Translations under genes and position numbers: made by a program | Shown here: positions 35,677-49,505 of the stretch, piece by piece | How positions within the stretch are numbered: position 1 is the stretch's first letter | Layout: every line of letters starts with the position of its first letter | Notes under the pieces: model-generated | Told to the model about the DNA's origin: nothing | Database searches by the model: none | Seen by the model: only the letters and a program-made list of their open reading frames with translations | Assembly: GCF_000002235.5 (NCBI RefSeq) | Contig: NW_022145599.1 | Location: forward strand, 22,900,879-22,964,878 | DNA length: 64,000 bases | Origin: Strongylocentrotus purpuratus | Lineage: Eukaryota > Echinodermata > Echinoidea > Camarodonta > Strongylocentrotidae | Direction of reading: 5' to 3'

Positions 35677-35722
35677 ATTGGCTGATGGGGTGGGCGTTAT
35701 GATCATCGATGCCGTTGATTGG
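35677..35722. promoter_or_regulatory. Paired inverted CCAAT boxes with a GC box
   Basis: ATTGG at 35677-35681 and at 35718-35722 flank GGGGTGGGCG. Spacing is 41 bp. The layout resembles the candidate promoter of the second P450, but no downstream reading frame is recognisable. Confidence 0.3.
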
Positions 35723-38700
35723 TCAAGATTTCTTTTGACACGGACATTGGGTGTGTTCTGGCCCGTGTTTATTTGTGTAAGAATGACATGAATATCATTA
35801 TATTGCGATTATTTTGATCGACATACAGGTAGCTCCCACGCCAACTGATAATTTTATCACTGTTTTCATCTTATAATAGTTAGTTCGTTAATGAGTCTGA
35901 CTGGTTAGCGATGTATTAGAAAACCTTGAAATTATCAAACCATAACAACGTAAACTATGATAACAATCAGTGCAGCTTTGACTCATTGCATGTGGGTCAG
36001 GCCCTAATTATGCATGCGTTACTTTAATCTTAAATCATTTTAAAAGTCAAATTCAGGTTCATGCTTCATTGCTTTATTGTTTAAAGTGATGCAATTTATC
36101 AAAGCTTTCACATGACCTTGTTTCAATTCACAGGATAACCATAAATTAGTTTAAACATCCTTTTAACTTCTTTTCTCATATCTAAACCTCTCACTTGTCC
36201 ATTGCACCTTTCACATGCTGAAGGTGTTTAAGGTATTTGTCTCGAACAGCAGAAACCTGAAGCTTTACTAACCTCAAAGATTCAGTTAATGTAAGAAAGA
36301 AAATCATAATGATAACTACCAAAGATATTGATAGTAAAATTTCATGAAAATGATAGGTAGATAGCATCCATGCAAGTAAACTTTGTCCATTTTGAATGTC
36401 TCAATGACAATGCTTACCTTAAACAAGGAATACAAGAGAAGGCAAGATTATGTCATCATAGCAAAGTTAATATCATACATTTTGTCTGTAAATGAATCTT
36501 TTCTATTCTAATGCACAAAACTATTACGAATATGTTAGCAATTGTTTTCATATCAATGCATAAGGGCTTTTGAAAGGCATTCATTGCCTTAGTCCAATCT
36601 CGGTTCCAAATGATTTTAACAACACTTTTGTTAAAGGCTACTGCTCAGTCATTAGTTGGAGCAGAGTTATGAGTTAGGTATCACTAGACAGAATATTATT
36701 TATTCTTTACAATGAAATATATTTCAAGATCGCACAGGTTATATGCGAATCTGCCAAAGTGGGGTATACTTTTTTTTAAATATGCACTGTCTATTTAAGA
36801 AAGAGTGTAAACCGAGTGTTATCAGAACACAGATACGTCATGAAAATGGAAATTAGGTATACTCGAATGACAAAATTAAATAATGAATATTTGTAAATAA
36901 AGAGCAAAACAACCAGGCTGAGCTTCTTTTGAATAAAAATGACAAAACTTGGCACCTTTTGAATACTCCAAAATGTTATGTTTGTTCCAGGTGCTTATCA
37001 GGAAATTCATCTCATATTTTAGAGTTCATCGGACAGTTCAAATAATTTTTCCAACAAAGAAAAAGAGATGGCCCATGGTCGTATTGGGAAGATCTTTGAG
37101 AGATAAATGCGCATTGTTCTTAACTTTCTATCGTAATTTTTTATTTTACTAATGATTGACACATGGTGAATGAAAAACAAAATATTTGAAATCGTCAAGA
37201 TTTTCCCCCATGACCTGTCTCTGTTTTGTTAAACCAAAGGGCACTCTAATCAATGAAATAAAGCTTGCAAATCGATTATTAATATGGTTACTTTAATTCA
37301 TTTCCGATATGCTTGTAAGCCCTATATATATATAATTTCAGTTTTGAAAACGTATTTCGAGACTGTTTGATGACTTATTGATTGACATCGTACAAATAGA
37401 GGGACAGCAGGACTTCTCTGAAGTTCTCTTTGTCATGTCTGGTAATTTCATGTTTTGTCCTTTTATTATCGTATATTGGCATATTCCATCTAATGACCAA
37501 AGTACAGGTTATTGTTAAGAAAAAAGATATCCTCTGGGTGAAGATGTTTTCGTAATAAAATCGACGGCTTTTCTAAAATGTCGTTATTCTGTCACATTTG
37601 ACGCTATCCATTATTCGTTTGCACGTTTTCTATTTGCTATAAATCACGTTTTTAAACGTAATTGCAATCACAAATGCATTTAATGCGAGGAATTATAGTA
37701 ATGTCCGTATGCTTCCTTTGAAATTGACAATTAATTCATGAAAAATACCACGTGTTCATTGTATCAGACTCAATTATCCTACACTACCTAAAATATCTAG
37801 TGTTCTCCAGTTTGTTTTTACATCATTATCATCATCATTATCGGTTAATACACAGAACAAGGAAGTAAATCAACAGTTAGTTAAAGTACATTTTCGGGAA
37901 TTTTTCATATCGATAATTTCACACGTTTGTGACATTTTGCTTACTCTTCAACAAGATATATGCTCTGTTTGTACGTATTGAGGAAAAACAATCGTTAATA
38001 TACAAAAAAAAAGTCTCATCGTGGCGGATCGCAGTCACGCTTATTGCCATGTTCACTGTAATTAATTGTTTTCCTGGAATGTTTCTACAACGTGTACTTA
38101 CAGTTAACAACTAAATTATTATTGATTCCCCTTGTAAATTTGATTCAATTTTTTTTTTTTTTTTTTTTTGGGGGGGGGGGGAGGGGGCAGTTTTCATCAA
38201 ACTGTATTATTCACATCTTTACTTTCTTTTCATGCAAATTATCATTGAAAAGCAGTCTACCAATTTTCTTTGGAGTCTGATCAATCCATTAATCATACAG
38301 TATTTTATATGGTACTTGACAAACAAGTCCAACAAAAGATTCGGATATGGAGGCGGGAAGAAATGCAGGGAGGAACACGATTTGACATAAACACAAGGAC
38401 AGCAATGAGGGAAGATCTGATTTAACCATCGAAGATTTCATCCATGACATGAAAGATCAAAAGATATGGATATCAATTATACAAACCATAGCGTGATGGG
38501 ACGGAGCCCAGTTAAGCATGGCATCAACCTTTGCAGGGCAGATCCTAATCTTTGTACCCCTTAATAATTGTCTCTTCAAAAGAGGATTCGCATTATTGAT
38601 TTGATCGAAAACACAATTCCAAAGCATATTATGGGGAAGTTATTTTTCAAGAAGAGTCAGTTGGAGGTATTTTTGTCGTGAAGCCAAAATTTCAATTAAG

Positions 38701-41156
38701 GAAAGTAAATACTATCTTCACAATTATGACTGTAGGGTTTAAATCACATTAAACGTAATTCAAACTATTGAAAGAATGGTGGGCTCTACACAAGTATAAC
38801 AGTTTTCAATTAATTACATTGTAATATTCATATACTTTTTTAAGTCAATGGGGGGGGGGGGTAGGGGGGCATGGTTGGACGGTAAATACCGCCTATCAAA
38901 TTTTGACAAAACGAGAAACGCTTAAAAAAAAAGAAGCAATATATTCAACAGTGAAAACCCTTAAGATGTTTAGATTATGGAGCAATCATTATCATCGAAC
39001 ACACAAAAAGCAATGAAAGAAAGTGACTTTATTTTTTCAACAAATTACCTGAAAGTTTAAGGTAGGGCTACAATGGAATTCTCAAAGTAAACATGTAGAG
39101 TGCACACGCCCTGGAAATATTTATTTGTCTATATATTAAACTAAACATGTTTCAGGACATGAATTGTCCATTATCACAATTGTCAATATCATAACTTGTA
39201 GGATTGCAAGATTTTACAAAATAAAATTCATTAAGAATATTGTTGAACACTGCCAATGTCTATGACAATTGGCTTTTATAGGTACAGTTACATGCAATTC
39301 AGTTTAAAGAATTCATCCAGCGTTACCTTATAAAATTGTCATACATGTATGGTCACCTGTTCTTTCCTACTGAACATTAGGCAATGGGGATAGAGAGCAT
39401 TAATGTGAACCAACATAATTAACATCATTTCCATTTTTCACTCTACAAAATCACTTCAAGGGGCAATCCTGTTATTTTTTTTGTATAGAAATGTATATCT
39501 AGCTTTGGTTCATGTACGTCCTATTAGGCCAATGGAACATGATAATTTCAAGCCCCAACCTGTATGTGGGAAAGGGTTGGCTATCAACAGAACGATAAGA
39601 AGGACCATTATGATATGGTGATATAGGATTTGGGATATGGAAAACGGGGCACAAGTCCGATAATTTAATATCAGAAAGCAACCAAACAAAACAGATGGGG
39701 GAAAAGGTCACATTACTTAGGTACCTTTCTGGGTCTACAATATTGAAATAAAAAAGGGGGCATATTTTGTGGTTTGTGTACCTTTGTATGCCACTTAGAT
39801 TACAGACGGGGGGGGGGGGGAGGGACAATTGTGCCTCCCTCACGTCCTCCTAATCTGCCTATAGATGTCCCTTCCTCCCGTATTATATTTTTTAAAGCTT
39901 TTAAATGTTCATGAAGCATACTGTAGTTTGGATAGTGCCATTATAAATGGAGCCTGATCGTTCACATTTAGGTACTTTTCCAGAATTCATATTCGATTGT
40001 ATGTTGGTTAAGAATATTTCAAATTATCTACTGTTGTTCACAGACTTGTTTCACAAAAGTAGTGCCTGGAGACTTTCGTGGGTTATCCTATTTAAACTGA
40101 CTTAATTGTGAACTGTTACTTTTGTATATTGTTGTATGTTGGAGGCTTGGCGAATAAAATCAATTAATCAAACCAACAGAAGGAGGTGCAAAAGTTTTAA
40201 GAAACCCATGAAGTTATTGAAAGTAAACAAAGAAATAGTTTTTAGTATAACTGATGGAATTCAGTCAGATGGCTATGATTGCTATTTCACATTATACAAT
40301 TTCAATGGCGCACGAACGAGTTTTTCCCGGATATTTCCCAGTATTTCCTGGTATTTACCAGTATTTCCTGTTATTTACCAGTATTTCCTAGTATTTACCA
40401 GTATTTCCCGGGAAACTGTAAGTCTCATAATATTATCGACAGTACAATTTGATTGGGGAGGGGGGGGGGGAGGGGAGGGAGAGTTAGTTTCATTTAAAAG
40501 AAAATGATGACACTTAAATTTGTTCTGTTTTGGTTTGTCAACAAAATTGTGTTAAGTTTACTCCTTTTTTACAATGTGTACTGACTCGCTGAAAAGCAGT
40601 TTGTTTGGACTGACTGTGAGTTTTTACCATGATTATTTTCTTAAGAAATGATACAAAGTATTGAGTGTTAGAATGTGTGAATTCGCTTTTGTATACATGT
40701 AGGCCTATGCAGTCATGAGTAGACATATACAATGTACATTTTTACATGTATATAGCTTGGTTTTTTTTGTGTATAAGCAGGGAGGTGATCACCTCCCTGG
40801 TATAAGGACTTCAGAGATAGTGAGTTGCCATGGAGGAAACTGAACAGTTTTCGTTCTAGTTAGAATACGCACACAGAACCATTTCATCGTTTCTAAATGG
40901 TTTAGGCACATCATATTTTGGTATCGGAAATGTTGAGATGTTTGCCAAGTACGACAACCCATGATCATTGCAATCAAGTCGTATTAAAATGAAATATAAG
41001 AGAACAACATAACTATTTGGAAATATACAATTATTTCCTTTTTTTCGTAATTGCTGTATGGCGAACCCGAAGGGTACCTAGTGAATGAATGAAGGGGAAA
41101 AGGAGCTGAACTCTATTCGCCCTGTCTGTCAATCAGTGCGAATCGGATCGTGGATC
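35723..41156. other. Long AT-rich intergenic stretch
   Basis: Apart from the 10-bp minisatellite (40331-40410) and G runs at 38169, 38851, 39808 and 40456, no exon, RNA gene or mobile element is recognised. Confidence 0.5.
40331..40410 (+). repeat. Minisatellite with exact 10-bp period
   Basis: Eight consecutive 10-bp units of the GTATTTCCTG / GTATTTACCA type, mostly alternating so that the true period is about 20 bp. It ends in CCCGGG. Confidence 0.85.
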
Positions 41157-41878
41157 GCGTGACAGCGAGATCATTCAGCACTTGTGAGCTCACAATAGAA
41201 ATATTCTTCTTTAGAAATGGCAATAATAGAAAACGTGCAAACGAACAATGGACAGCGTCAAATGAGACAAAATAACGGCATTTGAGGAAAGCCGTCGAGT
41301 TTATTATGAATGATTTCAAGAACACAATACCAACACAGACTGTTGAGATACGAGAGCGCCTTGTATGGCTCCTCTTCTTTTCCATGACCCTTAATTGACA
41401 ATAGAAACATAATAAATGCAGGCCCTATCATGAATAGCAATTACACCGCCGCTCGCACGATAGCATTAACGCGTGCAACATTTTCATTAACCACTCATTC
41501 GCTGCTTCCACAAAACTGTCATCAACCCGGTCACGTTACACAGGTGCTGACGTCGTAACCGCAGTCAGCAGATGAGAGTTGCGTGCAGATTGACGACGAC
41601 TTTCAGCGCGGACACAGCTTGCGTGCCTAAAGCCCGATGAAGTGAAATGGCTTATCAATAGCGATCGAGCAAGCGATGCGAGATCCACCATCAGCACCGA
41701 CTGAGAGAATATTACTCTCTGTCATGCTTCCCCGCGTCGATTTGATTTCATAATTCGGTGTACTTATTAATAATAACATCACGGCGTTGCGTGCGCGGTG
41801 TGCCGTGCGTGAGAAATTTAAGTGGATTGGACTATGGGATTGCGTGTCCAGAGTCGAGATGTAAAAGTAGCGTGCGTG
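41157..41878. promoter_or_regulatory. Dense XRE cluster, candidate enhancer in mid-intergenic DNA
   Basis: TTGCGTG at 41579-41585, 41619-41625, 41787-41793 and 41840-41846; GCGTG at 41157-41161, 41471-41475, 41807-41811, 41870-41874 and 41874-41878. Two of the last read GCGTGAGAA, matching the 3' flank of the vertebrate XRE. The stretch is richer in GC and CpG than its surroundings, and no coding potential is evident. It is about equidistant from both P450 genes. Confidence 0.55.
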
Positions 41879-42224
41879 AGAAGCAGACCATTTTGATTAT
41901 TGATCATTGACTTCCATTTTCTAGGTCATTGATGTCTAACTGGAAACCGTGATCGTCTCTTTCGCTCATTGCTTAATATTCAGCTCTTGCTTTAAAGGAA
42001 GAAAGGACTACACAAAACGAAAACAACGAAATCAGAGAAAAAGAATGTCACAGGATATAGGCCTATACAACACTTCTTAAGACGATAATTATTTGATGTT
42101 CGTCCAGCCACGGTATAGGCATATCAAATAAATATATCTTTGTAGATATGTTAATCGAAAGTCGAATGAATTGAACAGATATTTGTATGTTAGATTATAC
42201 GTCAAATTCATTGCATCTATAATA

Positions 42225-42310
42225 ATAATAATATTTAGCTTTTAGTTTTATATAGACTTAATACAAATGTCTCTATAGCGCTTTACAAATATACTATTAC
42301 CCCGGTCATT
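42225..42310. repeat. Dispersed repeat fragment (TATAGCGCTTTACA type)
   Basis: TTTTATATAGACTTAATACA, CTCTATAGCGCTTTACA and TATTACCCCGG resemble a very common invertebrate retroposon tail. Recognised from memory; single copy in this window. Confidence 0.4.
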
Positions 42311-42482
42311 GTATAGAATCTCTCTCTCTCTCTCTCTCTCATATTTCTTTCATGATGTCCGCCTTTGTTCTCACACTTACAGAAACACACGCTCGCGCAC
42401 GCACACAAACACACACACTACAAATTCATGGCGTTTTGTTGTTGTTAACTCTGAGTCAGTTGGACTCTTTCCTCATCTGTCC

Positions 42483-42532
<50 letters not shown>

Positions 42533-45500
42533 ATCATCGTCTATGCCTGCCGCCTCCGTCTCTTCGATCGAGTATGACGTTCAAAGGCCGGGCCATTGAC
42601 CTTGGCGTGCTAATATTTATATTCCAGGGCACAAGTTTGGATAATAAAGCGACTTCCATCTCTGACCGAGTTATAGTCACGAATAGCTTCCGCCTTCCCT
42701 ATTCTACTCATCCAGACACCAAGTTTCACATTTTCAATTTCCGTCAGGATAAAAGAATTAAAAAACTCGGAGTATAACCAAAATACTATAAATTTTCTTC
42801 TTCTTCCTTTCATGAGCACCTGTTACTGTAACTGAAACGAGCATACTAACAAATTTCCCACAGTTCTAAGAAAAAGATTTATTTATATTTTCCCCTCTCT
42901 TTTCAATAGCTTCTATCGAGAAAAAAGGAGATTGGAAGCAGTAAACGCACTGCGGAAGAATTCTAAATGGTTGTAATTGGGTGGAGGGATATCATATTTG
43001 GAGACGAAAGGTTATTGTCTTTGTGATACATTGACATCTCCATGACCATGTTATTAAGTAAAAAAATAAAAATTATCATTTTAATACAAATAAGTAGTGC
43101 AGACTTCAGAGTGAAAGTATTCATTTTCATATCTTTGTACAGAGGCTGTTGTAAATCAACAACAACAGAAGTCATGTTGCTATGTCAGGATGTCCCTTGG
43201 GAAGCTGTGGATAGATACAGAATGAATATTTGTAAATAACCATAACATTATGAAGAAAAAACGTAGAGGTATGTTTGATGATGAGGTAAAGCATTGCTAT
43301 GAACACGGATAAACATGAGCAAGATAAATGTCGCTAATTTAACTCTATATATGCAAGTATAGACATGGATATTAATCTTAAAATGTAGGCCTACGTGAAA
43401 ATATCTGAATATATAAACTACAAACTATAGCTGGTCTCAAGATTAAATTGTGAAATTGACCATGCACTTAGTCAATGAAGGCCTATATGCCAATCAGCAG
43501 AATGAGTTATCTTTTGTCCAACGTTCAACAAAATGATTTACTCGTGTTCCATTTGGCGTGAACTTTTCATACAGTGGCATTTGATTTCCATTTCACATGC
43601 TATTGATCTATTATTTAAAGAAAAGAGATAATATCACTGTACCACGTATTTCTATATTTAAATACGTTTTGTCTGCAAATTTCATGTTGAAGAAAAAGTT
43701 GTAATTTTCATTATTTTCCAGGTAATTCTAAAGAACTTGGGAACTTTGTCATGCACGAACAGTATATTCTGGTTTATCAATTGCTGGTAAGGTTCTTTTT
43801 CTTTAATAAGTTAAGATCTTTATATATTAATACCTGAAAATAAGAGCGAAACTTGACTAAATTAAGAGGAAGAAATACAACTGAAAGTCAATTTTCACTC
43901 CCCCGCCCTCTCTGTAAAATTCGTGAAAATGTTCAATCTAATGCTAATACTTCGTTTGACAACAGATGTTTTACCCTTCAAAGTCGTAAGAAATTCAATA
44001 AAGTGTTAGAGGAAATTAATAAAAGGGCAACTATTCTTACGTAAATGGAATTTTACAAGCAAATAAAAAAAACACTTCTCTATAGGAAAAGCAAAGAAAC
44101 ATAATAATCGATTAAACCTAACCCTGAAATAAAATAAAATACAACTTTTAAAAAAAAAGGGAATTGAGAAAAGATCTTGAGGGTAATAGAGTGTATACCG
44201 TGACCCAATCCCCTTTGATGACAAGGATCGCGTGCAGCCTATCAGAGAAAGGCCGACCGTGAACAAATGTCGAATAATAAACATTTAACCTCCGAAAGCT
44301 TTTGAATGTTTGCACCTCCTTCACCATAAAAACGCGATTAAGTGGTCTGCAAATAGACAAATTGAACTCGTTTCTTTGGTTTATCATTTGGAGCCGTTCT
44401 TCCGAAAGAGATAAGTCACACGCAAAGCACCCGGCCCAGCCTGCAGGTGTATTTAAATGAATTTCAAACGTTTAAAGGGACTTGCATGGTAACTTTGTAC
44501 AGATGAGAGAAAATGGTGCTAAGGTAGCGACTTCAATGTTAAATGTACAATTAAAGGTAATCTGAAAGTTTGAGTGAAAAAGGAAAATTATTAATGACAA
44601 AATTGGGAAAAACTGATCTGATCGATTCCTTAATTCTCCCAACTATATCGTAATTTAATTACGTTTTAGGAGAACTTAAATCAAAGCAATGATTTAACTC
44701 TATATACCATTCCAGTCATTTAAGTGTTGAAAGATTTCAAAAAGCCTGTCTTATGTCTTATTTTCATGGAAAAACGATTGGAAAAAATTAAAAAATGGTT
44801 GGGAGAATTTACTGTTAGAGGGTGTTGCACAATGACGCCTTCAAAGAAAACCATAAATATCTTTGTGGTTTGAACAAAGTTCCAGGATTTTTTGCATGTT
44901 AGAGGGTAAGTACAGTAGAACTAATATAATAAGTTACATTTCATACAAAAATTACACCGTGTTTTCATCATCCTTTAACATGACCAAGTCCTGATGAAGT
45001 TGTTTTGGTCATTGGTCATTCGATCATTTGGTCGTTAGTATTCTTCTGCAGATGTCTTAACGAATAACTTTTGGTTGTGTGTTATCAGTTTACATTTTAT
45101 TTTAATGTCAACATTTCTATTATTATTGTATTATGTACACGTTCAACAACAAAAACTATATTTTGTATATGTTATATCGCTGAAATGTAATTTGATTTTT
45201 AAAGTTACACAAGAAAATAAAATAAATTCAATTAAATTCATTAAGATAACTAATAAAAGCATACAATGACAAAACAAAATGTTACTTATAACATATTAAG
45301 GACAAATAACAACTGCATTAAGTCTTTTCCCAAAAATGTGTGTACGAAATGCCTATATAAAACTAATATTATAAATGCAATTTATCATTTTTAACTCAAT
45401 AAACGTTGTTATTTTCACTCCTTTGAGTCAGCAAATAGTTTTTAAAGCAGCGTGAAATGATACGTAAGTATATTTACTTCTATTTTGGTAAACAATCGAA

Positions 45501-46049
45501 CATTCCTAAAAATTGAAGAATCTACTATTCCATGATACATGTAAATCGCTGAGGGCGATTACCACGCAAAAATTAATGTATATGATACCAATTGAATTTT
45601 TAAAATAAATAGGCCTTCATTTGTAGAAAGGCATAATTATTCTAATATAAATCTGATATATAATTATGGCTAATATGCCTAAAGGAGTTTTGTTGGGGTG
45701 TTTTTAATAGCAACAAACGAGGATTAAACAATGAGGACAACGACAACGACGAAATACAAGGAGGTGACCTAGTTCTTTTATTTTTAAATAACCCACCTCA
45801 CTGAAAGCTGAAATATGCCTAAATGCATTTATATACATAATTCATAAATAATGATTTTCAAACATAATGTCCCAAATTCACAAAGGAGGTTTGTCGACAA
45901 ACCTAGGTTTATGTGCGTCATATTAATGACGCGTTTCCACGCGTTTTTACTCCTTTGCGAATTCGGGCCTACACTTTCAGTTGAAAAAAGAAAGAATGGT
46001 AATACTTTGTCAGGGTACCAAAATTAAGAACTCTGTCGTTAAAGCGCGT

Positions 46050-46080
<31 letters not shown>

Positions 46081-46252
46081 TCCTCATTATCTTTACTTCC
46101 AGGTTCCAACTTTGCAGGTGTCTGAACTGAACTGTAAAGATATTTAAAGTGCAAGGGGCATTGATAAAGTCTGAAACTGTTTCACTTCTTCCATTCACAC
46201 ATCTCGTTGGGTAAATACAATGAGAAGTTCCGTGCAAATTGCAATGTCCACT

Positions 46253-46275
46253 CACGCAATCTCGTGTGATATCTT
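46253..46275. promoter_or_regulatory. Isolated XRE-like site
   Basis: CACGCAA at 46253-46259 reads ATTGCGTGAGTG on the minus strand, followed by CTCGTG. It lies in unrecognised non-coding DNA. Other single CACGCAA/TTGCGTG sites in this part of the window are at 44419-44425, 45563-45569 and 48502-48508. Confidence 0.25.
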
Positions 46276-47472
46276 GGTCTTGGCACGCCACAATTTTTAT
46301 AGTTTGCTCAACACACACGCATAAAATCGTGTCACGAAAGTCGTTGTCTCTAAGTACAGACGTTATTAGTTCCGCTGGATTTCCAAGAGCACCCCCCCCC
46401 CCCCCAACAAAAAAAGGATGCAATAATCTCGCTATGGACTATTGCAGAATGCAGAATGTCGCTCCTTAAAAGAGTATCAAATATCAAACTTGATCATTTC
46501 TGAGCTGATACTTATCAACATGTAGAAATGCAATGTCGGGAAACTGTTTTAGTTAAACAGACTACGTAAGAACACTTCCGAGCCATATACAGATAGAAAT
46601 CGATAGAGAGCAAAGACACTTCACATATTTCTTTCCATAAAAGTTTTAGGTAAATAAATTGTCACGAAAGCTTTTCTGCATTGGAAGGGAATGTATTACA
46701 TAATTTCTTTTCACTTCAAGTTGAAAATATTTCAGAATTAGTTTTCTTGCAAACTGAATGTAAATTGCATCAGAAATTCTAATCAATTGATTTTTACAAT
46801 ATTTACTGGAAATGAATGATCCGTGGACTATTTTTACGACTTAATTATCCATTGCTCATTCATCCACTCATCGGTTAATTCAATTTATATCTTAATCATA
46901 TCAATCGCCGATTCATTCTGCGAATCCAATGTATACAAATGACCTATAGGTGAAGCAAATCAAAATATTGCACTATCAAATTATATTTTTATTTTTAACT
47001 TTAGAATTGAAAACAACACAAAAAAGTGACTAATACTCACGGTGATTTTCCTTAAACATTATTGAAGGAGAGGGTAATTTTTCAGTTGTTTGTTGAAATA
47101 TCTTTACATGTGGTAGCATTGATTAAAATGAAGTGCACATTCATCGACTTACCAATCCTAAACCCAAGCATCTGGTTGTTTGGTTGTTGGTGTATTTGTT
47201 GTTGTTTTTGTTTTTGTCTCATTTTTGTTTGCTTGTTCGTCTTCTCTTTTTTGGTATTGTTTTTGTTTCTTCCTATTTAGTAAAGCCATGCTACTCTTTT
47301 AATTATATTGATTATATTGATCTTTTAGGAGCGCTAAAACACAAATTATCATAGCGTTTACGAAATCACAGAATAGGAGGAAGAAACATGAATTACAAAG
47401 ACTTAGACAAATAGGTAAATCGCTTGAGTTACTGAGGGAAGAAGTATGTTTTAAGGTTTTCAGATTAATTCT

Positions 47473-47815
47473 CTAATGTAAAGTGGGATATTGTTTCATG
47501 TTTTCGAAGCAGCCTCTGACAACCGTTTTTTGCCCGGTAGATTGGAGTCTGGATTTGTAAAGAATTGATTTTATATTTGCCAGTTGCTGAGCGAAGGTTA
47601 CGAGTCGGTGTGTATAGTTGAGGGCGTAATTCAGGTGCCTATTATAATTTAGAATTTTAAAGACAGAATGCGTTGTGATAGAGGTAACCAAGGGGAGGTT
47701 CTTTATCAAGGTAGAAATACGAGTCCGAGATCCAATGTCAAACATTCGTATGGCGGCTCGATTCTGGACAGCGTCAAGTTTCTCACCATATCTTTTACAG
47801 ACAAAACAGTTAACT
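47473..47815 (-). other. Unassigned frame, possible LINE ORF2 C-terminal fragment
   Basis: The minus frame reads CFVCKRYGEKLDAVQNRAAI, then RMFDIGSRTRISTLIKNLPL, then HSVFKILNYNRH, ending at a stop at 47473. KLDAVQNRAAIR followed by ISTLI..LPL resembles the KLQ.VQNRAAR ... L..LPV stretch in reverse transcriptases of CR1-like LINEs. The remainder does not match what I know, and no 3' end motif follows. It could equally be a chance frame. Confidence 0.3.
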
Positions 47816-49004
47816 TAATTTAATTATTAAAACTTTAATCCTCACAAAATCCTAGGAAATTTAGGAAACTAGTGGGGCGTTGCAAGGATTTTTTTAATTT
47901 TTTAAATTTTTTTCTCAAAAAAGTATTTATTTCCTGAGTAGTAGCTTTGCAAGACCTTCCCAAGCAGAGACTGCCCAAAATTTACCCCCTCTTCATTGAG
48001 ATCAAATAATCAAAGCAAAAACCCACCAATGTCCAACATACCCATTCCTCTTTTCTTTAATCTGTCAGTATCCGAATTAATGGCATAAAAACAACTTATT
48101 GTCACAGCTTCTAGTCGACCTTTATAAACATAGAAGAGAAAGATAAAAAAAAAAAAAATAAAAAATAATGTTGAGTTGCAATCGATGGCAAATATCAGTT
48201 GCACATTTTGCAACTTTCAATCAATCGCAACTAGATAGAATTAATGTATAAACAGCAGATGACAAGTTTTAACATCACTAAATTAATAGTCGTTAACTTT
48301 TCTATTCTCCCTGAAACCGTCAGTTATTAATTGTCTTTCGAGGTTCCAAACGAAAATGGAAATTAAATCTTACTAGCACCCGATACTATCATAAACCTCA
48401 TTCAACCTGAGGTCTGGACTCAAACTCTAGACTCATTACAGTATATATTAAATCTTCACTTAACTCAGTATGTTGCGAATTGTCACTAGGTGCTTCACTC
48501 ATTGCGTGCGGCTTTCCAATCTCGTTGATTCTAGTTTCAGTTTTGAGATGTTGGAGTTCAGTCAGTTTCAGCAAATAGCTCCATGTTGCTGTGATTAAGG
48601 CGCAAGCTATAGAATGACTCCACCATACCCTACAGCTCATACCCAGCAACCCCTGCAAAACAACCCTAATCATATGCATAATTACTTCTTACTCTTAGAC
48701 AGCAACCCATACCATCCCTAAGTATGCATACATTAACGAGAAAAACAACATTTGTCTGCTATGCAGCCGTATCGGAGGCAAAATATGCTATTGTTCCTTA
48801 ACAGGATTTTATTTTACTCCTGAAATCAAATATTGGATAATAATATTGGACAAAGGATATTTGTGAAAATAGAAGCACCCGTTAAGATTGCAATAAAAGT
48901 TAACAAGTTAACAAGAGAACTCTTGATGTGGGATATATTCATGAATGTGCAAAAAATGATATTGTTAGAATTTTGAAAAGCTCACCCTGCTCACAATAGT
49001 TCTT

Positions 49005-49170
49005 CTTCTTATTATTATTATCATTTATTTGGCACTTTCAAAAGAAATAAAATCAGGAAACAATATACAATGTACATGTACATAAGACATAATGAATACA
49101 TACAATAATTTGTAAATCTCTATTCACATACAGACAATATGTGTGAGTCGTTGCTTTGATAACGATTAAT
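49005..49170 (-). mobile_element. Probable LINE 3' UTR fragment
   Basis: On the minus strand it ends GTGCCAAATAAATGATAATA and runs into an AAT/AAG tail, typical of LINE 3' ends. No coding part was found. Confidence 0.35.
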
Positions 49171-49464
49171 CTCTCCTATTCATAATCATAATTGTTGCAA
49201 TTTCGTATATTATTCATCATTTCAAATTTTGCTTCCCTCTTCACACGCTATCCTTCACCGATAATATATCTCATTATTTCCCTCAAGGGAATATCAATAA
49301 TGGATCTATTAATGCTCTCTCAATCTACATTTCCTGTATCTTTTTCTAATTTTCTACATACTTCTACTAGCCCAAACCGTGTCATTCTTTCCCACAGACT
49401 GGACAAAGGCAGTGGTTATTTATTTACATATTTTTCGTGTGTTCATTCATTCATTCACAGTCAT

Positions 49465-49505
49465 CACGCAATCGAAATGCCGTTCGCACGCCATATGCAC
49501 GCTCG
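49465..49505. promoter_or_regulatory. XRE-like site with two CACGC neighbours
   Basis: CACGCAA at 49465-49471 followed within 40 bp by CGCACGCC and GCACGC. Three bHLH-PAS-type cores are close together, all on the minus strand. Confidence 0.3.

Larger units (their letters stand above)
41879..47472. other. Intergenic DNA with scattered single XRE-like sites
   Basis: CT microsatellites at 42.3-42.5 and 46.05 kb, the dispersed fragment at 42.2 kb, GATCGCGTGCAG near 44228, and isolated CACGCAA sites. No coding region recognised. Confidence 0.45.

Noticed and set aside
46010-46423. 137-aa minus-strand frame with several cysteines
   Set aside because: It spans a poly-C run and a CT microsatellite, and no recognisable domain is present.
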